The notes: generated by a model from the letters alone, not told the origin. A DNA stretch of 22,034 bases from Alphaproteobacteria bacterium (GCA_017540065.1 JAFYBU010000084.1:1-22034), one strand, 5' to 3'. Shown: positions 1-8,262, numbered from the stretch's first letter. Program-made: numbers and translations.

Positions 1-431
1 AGGTCAAATCGGGTTCCCTTATTACCGCACGTGAAGCCGCAAATCAAGGGCGGGATGTTTTTGCTGTTCCGGGTTTTCCCATGGATCCCAGAAGCGCTGG
101 TCCTAATGCTTTGATTCAAGATGGGGCAACTTTGGTGCAATCTGCAAAAGATATTGTGAATACGTTATCGGCAGAAAAGACTTTTCATTTATCTGAAACA
201 TTGGCAGAACAAGATTACAAATTGGATTTTCATTCTATTGAAGCTAATTTAGAAACAGTCCGTCAAAAAGTTATGGAAAATTTATCGGCAGAACCGGTGG
301 AAGTGGATTCATTGGTACGTGCCACGGAATCAACAATGCAAGAGGTCAATGTGGTTTTGGTTGAATTAGAATTAGCAGGACGCTTGGAACGCCACCCCGG
401 CAATCGAGTGTCTTTGATTTATGGAGGTTAA
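1..431 (+). CDS. dprA: DNA processing protein DprA, 3' part (partial)
   Basis: The gene runs in from the left edge; the reading frame begins at base 3. DprA loads RecA on incoming single-stranded DNA during transformation and is widespread even where competence is not known. The visible part begins in the Rossmann-like core with SGSLITAREAANQGRDVFAVPG, written here as SGSLITAR then FAVPG, followed by MDPRSAGPNALIQDGATLV, the classical end of the core fold. The last 60 or so residues form a small winged-helix domain of the DprA C-terminal type (from about PVEVDSLV to the end). The stop TAA is at 429-431, one base before the topA start, and the topA ribosome binding site lies inside the last dprA codons, so the two are very likely cotranscribed. 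The N-terminal part is outside the window, so intactness cannot be judged. Confidence 0.93.
   Translation, partial: VKSGSLITAREAANQGRDVFAVPGFPMDPRSAGPNALIQDGATLVQSAKDIVNTLSAEKTFHLSETLAEQDYKLDFHSIEANLETVRQKVMENLSAEPVEVDSLVRATESTMQEVNVVLVELELAGRLERHPGNRVSLIYGG
423..427 (+). promoter_or_regulatory. Ribosome binding site fixing the topA start
   Basis: GGAGG at 423-427 sits five bases before the ATG at 433. An in-frame ATG at 421 would overlap this site and add four residues (MEVK) ahead of the conserved MKLVIVESPAKA, so 433 is preferred. Confidence 0.8.
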
Positions 432-432
432 G

Positions 433-2643
433 ATGAAATTAGTAATTGTGGAATCCCCGGCGAAAGCAAAAAAGATCAATCAGTATTTGGGTAAAGATTA
501 TCACGTGATGGCCAGTTTCGGACATATTCGTGATGTGCCGGCCAAAAACGGGTCTGTTCGTCCGGAAGAAGATTTTGCGATGGATTGGGAAGTGCAAGCG
601 CGTGGTGAAAAAACCGTGCGTGAAATGGTTGCGCAAGTTGCCAAAGCCGAATGTCTTTATCTTGCGTCCGACCCTGATAGAGAAGGGGAAGCTATCGCTT
701 GGCATGTGGTTCAAGAATTGAAACGTCGTAAAAAATTGCCTGCAAACTTGCCGGTATATCGTGTAGTTTTTCACGAAATTACCAAATCAGCTATTTTGGA
801 TGCTATTGCACATCCGCGTGAAATAGATATGCAGTTGGTGGATGCCTATTTGGCACGACGTGCGCTTGATTATTTGGTGGGTTTTCATTTGTCACCCGTT
901 TTATGGCGCAAACTCCCGGGGGCTAAGTCCGCAGGGCGTGTGCAATCAGTGGCACTTCGCTTGGTGTGTGAACGTGAAGATGAAATTATCGGTTTCAAAC
1001 CTCAAGAATATTGGGGAATTACAGTTGATTTGAATACTGTTCGTTCAGAACAATTTACTGCAAAATTAAATGCAATTGACGGAAAAAAACTGGATAAATT
1101 TGACTTGAATAACGGGGTTTTAACAGACGAAGTCAAACAAGATGTTGAAAAAGCAAAATTCCAAGTCGGAACGATTGAAAGAAAACAAGTTAAACGTAAT
1201 CCGGCACCGGCTTTTACAACCTCTACTTTACAACAGGAAGCTTCTCGTAAACTTGGTTTTTCGGCCAAAAAGACCATGCAAGTGGCACAAAAACTTTATG
1301 AATCAGGGTTCATTACTTACATGAGAACGGACAGTGTGGCATTGGCAGATGAGGCCATTGCGGCGCTTCGCCAAGTAATTACACAGGAATACGGTGATAA
1401 GTTTTTACCTTCCAGTCCGCGTGTATATAAAAATAATTCTAAAAATGCTCAAGAAGCACACGAAGCAATTCGTCCGACCAATGCTCTTAAACTTCCCAAG
1501 GATGCGGATTTGGATGTTGACGGTAAAAAATTATATGAACTGATTTGGAAAAGAACGGTGGCTTGCCAAATGGCTTCTGCCTTACTGGATAAAGTGGGAA
1601 TTGATATTCCTTCAGTTGATAAAAAATACACTTTGCGTGCCACGGGACAAACAATTGCTTTCCCCGGATTTATCAAAGTTTATAAGGAAGATGTGGATGA
1701 TGCAAAAGAAGAAGATTCAACACTTCTTCCCCCAATGAATGAAGGGGAAGATTTGGCGACCTTAAAAGTTAATGCAGAACAACATTTTACTGAACCGCCT
1801 CCACGTTTTTCCGAAGCAAGTTTAGTGAAAAAATTGGAAGAATTGGGAATCGGACGCCCATCCACTTATGCATCTATTTTGTCGGTTCTTCAAGAACGTG
1901 ACTATGTGAAGTTGGTGAATAAACGTTTTGTTCCCGAAGATCGCGGACGTATTGTAACTGCCTTTTTAACCAATTATTTTAATCGGTATGTTCAATATGA
2001 TTATACTGCGAATTTGGAAAATAAATTGGATGACATTACAAACGGTATAGTTAAATGGAAAGATGTTTTGACTGATTTTTGGGCGCTGTTTAACAAGACA
2101 ATTCAGGATGTGGAGCCGCATAAAATGGGTGAAGTTTTGGAAACCGTAGCCAAAACATTGGAACATAATCTGTTCCCAACAGAAGAATCACGTGTATGTA
2201 CAGAATGTAAAACAGGTCGCCTCTCGTTAAAGGTTGGTAAATTTGGGGCGTTTATCGGTTGCTCAAATTACCCGAAATGTAAATACACACGCCAATTGGC
2301 TGTTGTAGAAGCTTCTGCGATGGCTGAAAACGGACAACCTGTAGAACAATCTTCTCCTGAAGAAAGTAAAACATTTGCTCTTGGTAAAGACGCCTCCGGA
2401 CGTGATGTATCGGTAAGAAAGGGACCGTATGGTTGGTATGTTCAACAAGGTGAAGGGGCATCCGTAAAACGTGTCAGTTTGCCAAAAGGAATGGATCCTG
2501 CTTCTGTTGATATCACCACTGCTTTGGGATATCTTTCTTTACCCAAAATATTGGGAAATGACCCTGATTCAAACGAACCGATTGAAGCAGGTATCGGACG
2601 TTTCGGGCCATATGTAAACGCGGAAGAACTTTCCAATCATTGA
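433..2643 (+). CDS. topA: DNA topoisomerase I, C-terminus cut by a frameshift
   Basis: Type IA topoisomerase that relaxes negative supercoils. The Toprim domain opens the protein (MKLVIVESPAKA with Glu8; DPDREGEA with Asp80, Asp82, Glu84). The active-site tyrosine is Tyr296 in ITYMRTDS. A four-cysteine zinc ribbon follows (Cys589, Cys592, Cys610, Cys616), and then C-terminal topoisomerase repeats (GPYGWYV, later GRFGPYV). The frame stops at 2643 after 736 residues, just inside the GRFGPYV repeat. The next 270 bases continue the same family sequence in the frame one base back (see the entry at 2613-2888). Restoring one base would give about 818 residues, close to family length. All catalytic and zinc-binding parts lie before the break, so the shortened enzyme could still work. 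The gene directly follows dprA, a common alphaproteobacterial pairing. Confidence 0.95.
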   Translation: MKLVIVESPAKAKKINQYLGKDYHVMASFGHIRDVPAKNGSVRPEEDFAMDWEVQARGEKTVREMVAQVAKAECLYLASDPDREGEAIAWHVVQELKRRKKLPANLPVYRVVFHEITKSAILDAIAHPREIDMQLVDAYLARRALDYLVGFHLSPVLWRKLPGAKSAGRVQSVALRLVCEREDEIIGFKPQEYWGITVDLNTVRSEQFTAKLNAIDGKKLDKFDLNNGVLTDEVKQDVEKAKFQVGTIERKQVKRNPAPAFTTSTLQQEASRKLGFSAKKTMQVAQKLYESGFITYMRTDSVALADEAIAALRQVITQEYGDKFLPSSPRVYKNNSKNAQEAHEAIRPTNALKLPKDADLDVDGKKLYELIWKRTVACQMASALLDKVGIDIPSVDKKYTLRATGQTIAFPGFIKVYKEDVDDAKEEDSTLLPPMNEGEDLATLKVNAEQHFTEPPPRFSEASLVKKLEELGIGRPSTYASILSVLQERDYVKLVNKRFVPEDRGRIVTAFLTNYFNRYVQYDYTANLENKLDDITNGIVKWKDVLTDFWALFNKTIQDVEPHKMGEVLETVAKTLEHNLFPTEESRVCTECKTGRLSLKVGKFGAFIGCSNYPKCKYTRQLAVVEASAMAENGQPVEQSSPEESKTFALGKDASGRDVSVRKGPYGWYVQQGEGASVKRVSLPKGMDPASVDITTALGYLSLPKILGNDPDSNEPIEAGIGRFGPYVNAEELSNH

Positions 2644-2888
2644 CCGCTGAAGATAATGTGCTAACGGTAAATTTAGATCGTGCGCTGGCGCTGTTATCGA
2701 ATGCCAAAGAAAAACCCAAAGCCAAAGTTTTGGGTAAATGGCAGGATCAAGAAGTAACCTATCAGGTTGGTCGTTACGGGCCTTATGTAAGGTGTGGTAA
2801 AATGATGGCCTCTGCTAAAAAGGATGGGACAATTCCGACATTGGACGAAGCCATCACTTTGATTCAAAACAAAATGCGTGAAAAATAA
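2613..2888 (+). pseudogene. topA: Frameshifted 3' end of topA (C-terminal repeats)
   Basis: Not a separate gene. Read in the frame starting at 2616, the bases give KRGRTFQSLTAEDNVL, which is what should follow GRFGPYV in a topoisomerase I repeat. It then continues through NLDRALALL to a further repeat, GRYGPYVRCGK, and ends at a TAA at 2886-2888. In the upstream frame the same bases read NAEELSNH then stop. The join falls at GTAAACGC around 2614-2621, where GTAAAACGC would restore the frame, so a single A missing from a short A run explains it. A TTG at 2640 could in principle start this piece, but it lies in mid-repeat and I see no convincing ribosome binding site. Whether the change is a real mutation or a sequence error cannot be told from one sequence. 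Confidence 0.85.
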
Positions 2889-2894
2889 TAAAAA

Positions 2895-3362
2895 TTATTC
2901 AGAAACGATTTCTGATTGTGCTTGCAATGCATCCATCGGCATAGACAAGGAATCATCTTTTTTGTGATGCTTGGCAGGACGTTTTTCAACAACAGGTTGA
3001 GCCGTTTCTTCTTTTATGTTGCTCTCTGCATTTTCGGATTCCGACGCTGGATTTTCTTCTTCTTCAACAAATGTTTCTTCAACTTTTAATTTGGCTTGTT
3101 CGTTTTCAATGGCAATAGCCTGCAATCTTAAATAATGATCTGCATATTGTTGACATGTTTGGAATAAAACATCGTCCCCCTGTGTCAAAGCATCTTTTGC
3201 ACCCGCTTGATATTTTTCAGCCAATTGTAACGGTGTTCCGCGTAATTTTCCCAATGGTCCCGAAGAATCCAAATTGGTATAGCGAGTAATTTGTTGTGCA
3301 GTAATAGAACGACTGGAACGATTAGTATTATGCCGACGTTGGCGATTAAATTGTTTGCTCAT
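2895..3362 (-). CDS. DUF4167 domain protein
   Basis: A 155-residue protein with the alphaproteobacterial DUF4167 pattern. It starts with a short basic, Asn/Arg-rich segment (QRRHNTNRSSRS), followed by GPLGKLRGTPLQLAEKY and a helical stretch with the QQYADHYLRLQA signature. The rest, from about residue 85, is low-complexity and Glu-rich, with a lysine/histidine patch (RPAKHHKKDD) near the end. The basic N-terminus hints at nucleic acid binding, but no function is established for this family that I can state with confidence. It is transcribed alone and leftward, converging on topA with only six bases between the stops. A GAGGA ribosome binding site lies upstream of its ATG, and a good promoter is at 3437-3465. 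Confidence 0.85.
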   Translation of the reverse strand: MSKQFNRQRRHNTNRSSRSITAQQITRYTNLDSSGPLGKLRGTPLQLAEKYQAGAKDALTQGDDVLFQTCQQYADHYLRLQAIAIENEQAKLKVEETFVEEEENPASESENAESNIKEETAQPVVEKRPAKHHKKDDSLSMPMDALQAQSEIVSE

Positions 3363-3436
3363 ATATCCTCGAAAAAGCTAAAAAATGGGTCTGTCCCTTA
3401 TCTCTATCTGACCTAATTTATGGGAAAAACAAGGAT

Positions 3437-3465
3437 ATCATAGCACAGTTTTTTATATTTGTCCA
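3437..3465 (-). promoter_or_regulatory. Sigma70-type promoter for the DUF4167 gene
   Basis: On the minus strand, TGGACA (bases 3460-3465) and TATGAT (3437-3442) are separated by exactly 17 bases. Each is one base from the housekeeping consensus. It faces the DUF4167 gene, giving a leader of about 70 bases. Confidence 0.7.
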
Positions 3466-3485
3466 GAAAAAAATGCATTTTTCCC

Positions 3486-3514
3486 TTGACATTTATTTTT
3501 AATGGGCATATAAT
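3486..3514 (+). promoter_or_regulatory. Consensus sigma70-type promoter for rimP-nusA-infB
   Basis: TTGACA at 3486-3491 and TATAAT at 3509-3514 with a 17-base spacer, a perfect match to the housekeeping sigma consensus. Transcription would begin near 3521, about 60 bases before rimP. The minus-strand -35 box for the DUF4167 gene is 20 bases away, so the two promoters are back to back. Confidence 0.85.
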
Positions 3515-3541
3515 ACACCCATACTTCTTTCAAAAACAAGA

Positions 3542-3569
3542 GGTGGGACCGAAAGGCCCCGCCTTTTTT
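3542..3569 (+). terminator. Hairpin plus U-run in the rimP leader (possible attenuator)
   Basis: GGTGGGACC at 3542-3550 pairs with GGCCCCGCC at 3555-3563 around a GAAA loop. The stem has nine positions, with one G-U pair and one A-C mismatch, and six Ts follow at 3564-3569. It lies after the predicted start of transcription and directly before the rimP ribosome binding site (AAGGAG, 3572-3577), so it should end part of the transcripts before the operon. The shape is that of an intrinsic terminator; the regulatory role is inferred. Confidence 0.75.
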
Positions 3570-3583
3570 ATAAGGAGACAAAA

Positions 3584-4069
3584 ATGGATTTGATTGAAAC
3601 AGTTGTAAAAACGATTGAACCGGCTCTGACCGATATGGGATATGAACTGGTGCGTGTTACGATTCAGGGCAAAGAATTACAAACCCTGCAAATTATGGCA
3701 GAACGCGCAGATCGTAAAGAAATGGGTTTGGATGATTGCACAAAAATCAGTCGAACCGCTTCTGCTTTATTGGATGTGGCAGATCCGTTTCCGGGAAAAT
3801 GGGTGCTGGAAGTTTCTTCTCCCGGAATAGATCGTCCTTTGATTAAATTGGCGGATTATGAACGTTTCCATGGGGAACACGCGAAAATTGAATTAAATAC
3901 GGAAATAAACGGACGTCGCCGCTTTAAGGGTGTCTTAAAGGGGATCAAAAATCAATCTGTTTTATTGGATTTTGAAGCTGCTGAATTGGAACTTCCTTTT
4001 AATCAAATTCAGCATGCAAAATTAACTTTACCGGAAGAAATTTTTAACTTAACGAAAGGAAAAAAATAA
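3584..4069 (+). CDS. rimP: Ribosome maturation factor RimP
   Basis: RimP helps assemble the head of the 30S subunit. The 161-residue product has the two-domain layout of the family. The N-terminal alpha/beta domain (ETVVKTIEPALTDMGYELV) leads into the signature around residues 50-85 (SRTASALLDVADPFPGKW, then LEVSSPGIDRPL), and a small C-terminal SH3-like barrel follows (RRFKGVLKG to the end). The start is supported by AAGGAG at 3572-3577, six bases before ATG. The stop overlaps the nusA start by one base (TAATG). It is first gene of the conserved rimP-nusA-ylxR-infB operon, downstream of a consensus promoter and a terminator-like hairpin, so its expression is probably set by read-through of that hairpin. 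Confidence 0.95.
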   Translation: MDLIETVVKTIEPALTDMGYELVRVTIQGKELQTLQIMAERADRKEMGLDDCTKISRTASALLDVADPFPGKWVLEVSSPGIDRPLIKLADYERFHGEHAKIELNTEINGRRRFKGVLKGIKNQSVLLDFEAAELELPFNQIQHAKLTLPEEIFNLTKGKK

Positions 4070-5586
4070 TGCAAACATCAACTTTACCCAGACCGGAACT
4101 GATTCAAATGGCGGATTTGTTGGCTCATGAAAAAGGGTTGAACAAAAATGCTATTTTGACGGCTATGGAAGAAGGTATTTCCAAGGCCGGACGCAGTAAA
4201 TACGGTCCGGAATACGATATTCGTACCCACATTGATCCTAATGACGGTTCTATTGAAATGAAACGTGTTTTGACAATTGTTGAAACGGTGGAAGATGAAT
4301 TTAAGCAAATTTCTTTGGCAGAAGCACGTAAAAATGACAAATTTGCTAAAGTCGGTGACCTTGTTTCTGATCCTCTGCCTCCGATGGATTTTGGTCGTAT
4401 TGCCGCTCAAACGGCAAAACAAGTGATTATGCAGAAAGTGCGTGAAGCAGAACGAAATCAACAATATGAAGAAATGGTTGATAAAAAAGGTCAAATTGTT
4501 CACGGAACAGTAAAGCGGGTTGAAGCCGGTAATTTGATTGTTGAAGTTGGACATACCGAAGCCATGTTGCGTCGTGATGAATTGATTCCCCGGGAAATTT
4601 ATCGGGTAGGGGATCGTATCCGTGCTTTGGTTTTGGATGTGCGTCGTGAAATCAAAGGACCTCAAATTTTCTTGACACGTTCTCATCCGGATTTTTTGGC
4701 TGCTTTGTTTAAAGCCGAAGTTCCTGAAGTTTATGATGGTCAAATTGAAATTAAAGCAGTGGCACGTGATCCGGGATCTCGTTCCAAAATTGCAGTGTAT
4801 GCTTCTGATAACACGATTGACGCTCGCGGTGCCTGTATTGGTATGCGCGGTGTTCGTGTCCAAGCCGTATGTGCGGAATTGCAAGGTGAAAAGATTGATG
4901 TGATTACCTGGTCTCCTGACCCGGCTACTTTCATCATCAATGCGTTGGCACCTAACGAAGTGTTAAAGATTGTGATTGACGAAGAAGCCAAAAATGTAGA
5001 AGTCGTTATGAATGAAGAACAACTTTCTTTGGCAATCGGTCGTCGCGGTCAAAATATTCGTCTTGTCAGTCAATTAACGGGTTGGCATATTGATATGATG
5101 ACTGAAGCACAAGAAGCAGAACATCGTCAAAATGAAACACAAGAACGCGTGAATTTATTCATGTCAGCTTTGGATATTGACGACATGATGGCACACTTGT
5201 TGATTCAAGAAGGTTTCTCTTCTGTTGAAGATATCGCTTATATCGCATTGGATGAATTACTCAGCATTCAAGGTTTTGATGAAGCACTGGCTACAGAACT
5301 TCAAAATCGTGCCAAAGCCTACTTGATCGCAAAAGAAAACGAAATCAATGCCAAATTAAAAGAATTGAAATTGGCCAAAGATTTGACATCTTTTGAAGGT
5401 CTGAATAATGAAATGTTGGTAAAATTAGGTGAAAAAGGCGTTAAAACGTTGGATGATTTTGCCGATTTGGCCAGTGATGAATTATTGGAAATTGTGGGTG
5501 ATGCTTTGACAGAAAAACAAGCAAATGAGCTGATTATGAAGGCTCGGGAGCATTGGTTTGTTCAGGAATCAGTGGAACAAAAATAA
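4069..5586 (+). CDS. nusA: Transcription termination/antitermination factor NusA
   Basis: NusA binds RNA polymerase and RNA, and tunes pausing, intrinsic termination and antitermination. In 505 residues I see the N-terminal polymerase-binding domain (about 1-130) and an S1 domain starting near GQIVHGTVKRV (about 140-205). Two KH domains follow, with loops GMRG (258-261) and GRRG (324-327), and then two C-terminal helical acidic repeats of the AR/HhH type (LLIQEGFSSVEDIAYI, and LVKLGEKGVKTLDDFADL). The two extra repeats are usual in proteobacteria. The ATG overlaps the rimP stop, which points to translational coupling. NusA is known to act on intrinsic terminators in its own leader in some bacteria, and the hairpin at 3542-3569 would be a candidate target; that link is inference. 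Confidence 0.96.
   Translation: MQTSTLPRPELIQMADLLAHEKGLNKNAILTAMEEGISKAGRSKYGPEYDIRTHIDPNDGSIEMKRVLTIVETVEDEFKQISLAEARKNDKFAKVGDLVSDPLPPMDFGRIAAQTAKQVIMQKVREAERNQQYEEMVDKKGQIVHGTVKRVEAGNLIVEVGHTEAMLRRDELIPREIYRVGDRIRALVLDVRREIKGPQIFLTRSHPDFLAALFKAEVPEVYDGQIEIKAVARDPGSRSKIAVYASDNTIDARGACIGMRGVRVQAVCAELQGEKIDVITWSPDPATFIINALAPNEVLKIVIDEEAKNVEVVMNEEQLSLAIGRRGQNIRLVSQLTGWHIDMMTEAQEAEHRQNETQERVNLFMSALDIDDMMAHLLIQEGFSSVEDIAYIALDELLSIQGFDEALATELQNRAKAYLIAKENEINAKLKELKLAKDLTSFEGLNNEMLVKLGEKGVKTLDDFADLASDELLEIVGDALTEKQANELIMKAREHWFVQESVEQK
5546..5550 (+). promoter_or_regulatory. Ribosome binding site for a TTG start (ylxR-like gene)
   Basis: GGGAG at 5546-5550, inside the end of nusA, is seven bases before the TTG at 5558. 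It supports that TTG over an in-frame TTG at 5588, which has only a weak GTGGA twelve bases upstream. Confidence 0.5.
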
Positions 5587-5893
5587 TTTGAATGGCTTGA
5601 AAGGGCCCGGTATTCGCACCTGTTTTGTGTGCAAAACACAAGACAGGCGTGAAAACCTGCTACGCTTTACCGGACAACCTGGGAAGTCTTTGTGCTATGA
5701 TGCAAAGGAAACACAGCCGGGACGTGGTATGTGGGTGCATCAAGATTGTTTGGAAACCGCTTTTCAGAAACATTTGTTTTATAAAGCAGCCAAAGGGACT
5801 GTTCGTATTTCGGATGAATTGTCTGCACAAATGGAAACATTATTTAATATCACCGTTGAGGCCGATAAAAAAACAGAAAGGAGACCTCTATGA
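5558..5893 (+). CDS. ylxR: YlxR-family (DUF448) RNA-binding protein
   Basis: A 111-residue protein with the YlxR/DUF448 pattern: GIRTCFVCK (Cys22, Cys25) near the start, LLRFTGQPG, and the PGRGMWVHQDC turn, with a basic or aromatic stretch after it. The family is structurally RNA-binding-like and almost always sits between nusA and infB, as here. The start is TTG at 5558, giving a 29-base overlap with nusA, or TTG at 5588 just after the nusA stop. The 10 residues between them are not conserved in the family as I know it, while the better ribosome binding site favours 5558. The stop shares four bases with the infB start (ATGA). The C-terminal ribosomal L7Ae-like extension found in some alphaproteobacterial versions is absent. 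Confidence 0.88.
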   Translation: MFRNQWNKNNLNGLKGPGIRTCFVCKTQDRRENLLRFTGQPGKSLCYDAKETQPGRGMWVHQDCLETAFQKHLFYKAAKGTVRISDELSAQMETLFNITVEADKKTERRPL

Positions 5894-8259
5894 CAGAAAA
5901 ATTAACACTTTCGGGAAAAACACTTTCTCTGGGAAATCGTGTCAATTTGGGAACCAAGACAGGCGTTCAAATTGAAGTGCGTAAAAAGCGTGTGATTATG
6001 CCGGAACAGAAAACGTCCACAATAACCACGGACGCGGCTCAAAAGATTAAATTATTACAAGAAGCACAAAAAGTGGCAGAACACGCCAAAAAGTTAGAAG
6101 AAGAACGCCTGGCAAAGGCCGAAAAAGAACGCCAATTGGCGGAAGAAAGAGCAATTAAAGAAGCAAAACGTCAAGCTGAAGAACAAGCAAAACAGGCTCA
6201 AATGGCCTCTCAAAAAGAAGAAACACATCGCGCTGATTTTTCCAAGAAAAAAACGCGTGATGAAGATGAAAGTGCCGAGGTTAAATTCAATGCACCCCAT
6301 AAAAGTACTTTTGATCAAAAACGGGCGAATAAAATCAATATGAACTCTTTCCGCCAATATACATCCTCGGATGAAGATGATGAAGATGATGAAAATGGGG
6401 GCATTCAACATCGTCGTCGTTCTTTGGCGTCTATTAAACGGGCAAAAGAAAAAGAACGTCTGAAATTTTTGAATGCGAATAAACCTCAAGAAAAGATTTC
6501 TCGTGAAATTACGTTACCTGAAATGATTTCAGTGCAAGAGCTGGCCAATCGTATGAGCGAAAAAGGGGCAGCTGTTGTAAAGGTTTTGATGAAGTTAGGG
6601 ATGATGGTGACAATTACACAAACCATTGATGCAGATACAGCAGAATTAGTGGCGACTGAATTGGGTCATAAAGTGAAACGCGTAGCTGAATCTGATGTGG
6701 AAAATGTGTTGAAACATGAAGAGGTTTCTGCCGATAAATATTTGCCGCGTCCACCAGTTGTAACAGTAATGGGGCACGTTGACCACGGAAAGACTTCTTT
6801 GTTGGATGCATTGCGTTCCACCCACGTGGCAACGGGTGAAGCGGGCGGTATTACACAACATATTGGTGCATATCAGGTTGTTTTGGCTGATGGTCATAAA
6901 ATTACTTTTATTGATACACCGGGGCATGAAGCTTTTACTGCAATGCGTGCACGCGGGGCACAAATCACGGATATTGTTGTTTTGGTGGTGGCAGCTGATG
7001 ATGGGGTGATGCCTCAAACGATCGAAGCTATCAATCATGCCAAGGCAGCTAAAGTTCCTGTTATTTTGGCAATTAACAAAATTGATCGTCCGGGGGCAAC
7101 TCCGGAACGTGTGCGTACAGAATTGTTGCAACACGGTATTGTTGTCGAAAAAATGGGCGGAGATGTTTTGGATGTGGAAGTGTCTGCCAAAAATAAAACA
7201 AATTTGGACAAATTGGTGGAAGCCATCTTATTGCAAGCAGAAATGTTGGATTTGAAGGCGCCGCAAATCGGTCCTGCTGAAGGTGTTGTGATTGAAGCAC
7301 GCATGGACAAAGGGCGCGGATCAGTTGCAACTATTTTGATGAAAACAGGAACGTTGCACATTGGGGATATTTTTGTGACGGGAAAAGAATGGGGAAAAGT
7401 CCGTTCACTCACAAACGCCAAATTGGAACGTTTGACACAGGCGGTTCCAGCACAACCTGTTGAAGTGGTAGGATTAAACGGAACGCCGTCTGCCGGGGAT
7501 GATTTTATCGTTGTGGCTGACGAAAACACAGCGCGTGAAATTTCTTCTTATCGTGACCGTAAGGCTCGTGAAATGTTGAATATGAAACGTATGGGCGGTA
7601 CCGAAGGGCTTTTGGCCAAAATTAAAGCCGGAGAAATGAAGGAAGTCCCTGTTCTTATCAAAGCTGACGTGCAAGGTTCTGTGGAAGCCTTGAACGGAAC
7701 ATTGGCAAAAATTAAAAATGATGAAATCAAAGTCAATATTATCCATTCTTCAGTGGGTGCCATTAACGATACAGATGTCACTTTGGCACACGCCAGCCAC
7801 GCCATTATTATTGGCTTTAATGTTCGTGCAAATCCATCTGCGCGTGATATAGCCAAACGGGATGGGGTGGATATTCGGTATTATTCCATTATTTATGATG
7901 TCGTAGATGATATGAAAAAGGCAGTGGAAGGTTTATTAACCCCCGAAGAACATGAAAAGATTTTGGGACATGCCGAAATTCGTCAGGTTATTTCTATTTC
8001 AAAAATTGGTAAAATCGCCGGTTGTATGGTAACGGACGGTCTTATCAAACGCGGATCTAAAGTTCGCTTGTTGCGTGATAACGTGGTTATCTTCACCGGT
8101 GATTTGGAACAATTAAAGCGTATGAAAGATGATGTGAAAGAGGTTAAAGAAACCTATGAATGCGGTGTAAAATTGGCCAAATATGATGATATCAAAGTCG
8201 GTGATATTATTGAATCTTTTGAAATGGAAAAAACCGCAGTTAAGTTTGTGGCAAAATAA
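5890..8259 (+). CDS. infB: Translation initiation factor IF-2
   Basis: IF-2 is the GTPase that brings initiator tRNA to the 30S subunit and promotes subunit joining. The 789-residue product starts with the short KLTLSGKTLSLG motif typical of alphaproteobacterial IF-2. A long charged coiled coil rich in Ala/Lys/Glu follows (about 50-115), then an acidic run (DEDDEDDEN near 160-168) and the IF2_N fold (about 204-262). The G domain has G1 GHVDHGKT (295-302), G3 DTPGH (342-346), G4 NKID (396-399) and G5 SAK (432-434). Domains II, III and the fMet-tRNA binding C2 domain complete it (HAEIRQV to the end). AAGGAGA lies just before the ATG, which overlaps the ylxR stop by four bases. Unusually, rbfA and truB do not follow; a hairpin terminator does. 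Confidence 0.97.
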   Translation: MTEKLTLSGKTLSLGNRVNLGTKTGVQIEVRKKRVIMPEQKTSTITTDAAQKIKLLQEAQKVAEHAKKLEEERLAKAEKERQLAEERAIKEAKRQAEEQAKQAQMASQKEETHRADFSKKKTRDEDESAEVKFNAPHKSTFDQKRANKINMNSFRQYTSSDEDDEDDENGGIQHRRRSLASIKRAKEKERLKFLNANKPQEKISREITLPEMISVQELANRMSEKGAAVVKVLMKLGMMVTITQTIDADTAELVATELGHKVKRVAESDVENVLKHEEVSADKYLPRPPVVTVMGHVDHGKTSLLDALRSTHVATGEAGGITQHIGAYQVVLADGHKITFIDTPGHEAFTAMRARGAQITDIVVLVVAADDGVMPQTIEAINHAKAAKVPVILAINKIDRPGATPERVRTELLQHGIVVEKMGGDVLDVEVSAKNKTNLDKLVEAILLQAEMLDLKAPQIGPAEGVVIEARMDKGRGSVATILMKTGTLHIGDIFVTGKEWGKVRSLTNAKLERLTQAVPAQPVEVVGLNGTPSAGDDFIVVADENTAREISSYRDRKAREMLNMKRMGGTEGLLAKIKAGEMKEVPVLIKADVQGSVEALNGTLAKIKNDEIKVNIIHSSVGAINDTDVTLAHASHAIIIGFNVRANPSARDIAKRDGVDIRYYSIIYDVVDDMKKAVEGLLTPEEHEKILGHAEIRQVISISKIGKIAGCMVTDGLIKRGSKVRLLRDNVVIFTGDLEQLKRMKDDVKEVKETYECGVKLAKYDDIKVGDIIESFEMEKTAVKFVAK

Positions 8260-8262
8260 AAT

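Noticed and set aside
2605..2625. Programmed -1 frameshift site in topA
   Set aside because: GTAAACG offers no good re-pairing for both P- and A-site tRNAs and I see no strong stem just downstream; a lost A explains it more simply.
2640..2888. Independent small gene starting at TTG 2640
   Set aside because: Its product is the exact continuation of the topA repeat and homology extends upstream of 2640 in the same frame.
2884..2899. AATAAT/ATTATT palindrome between topA and the DUF4167 gene
   Set aside because: An A/T-only stem of six pairs is too weak to call a terminator.
4084..4884. Long minus-strand open frame (266 codons) within nusA
   Set aside because: It is antisense to a canonical nusA and encodes a Asn/Phe/His-rich composition typical of a shadow frame.
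6646..7529. Minus-strand open frames inside infB
   Set aside because: They lie opposite the intact IF-2 G domain and show no recognisable family.
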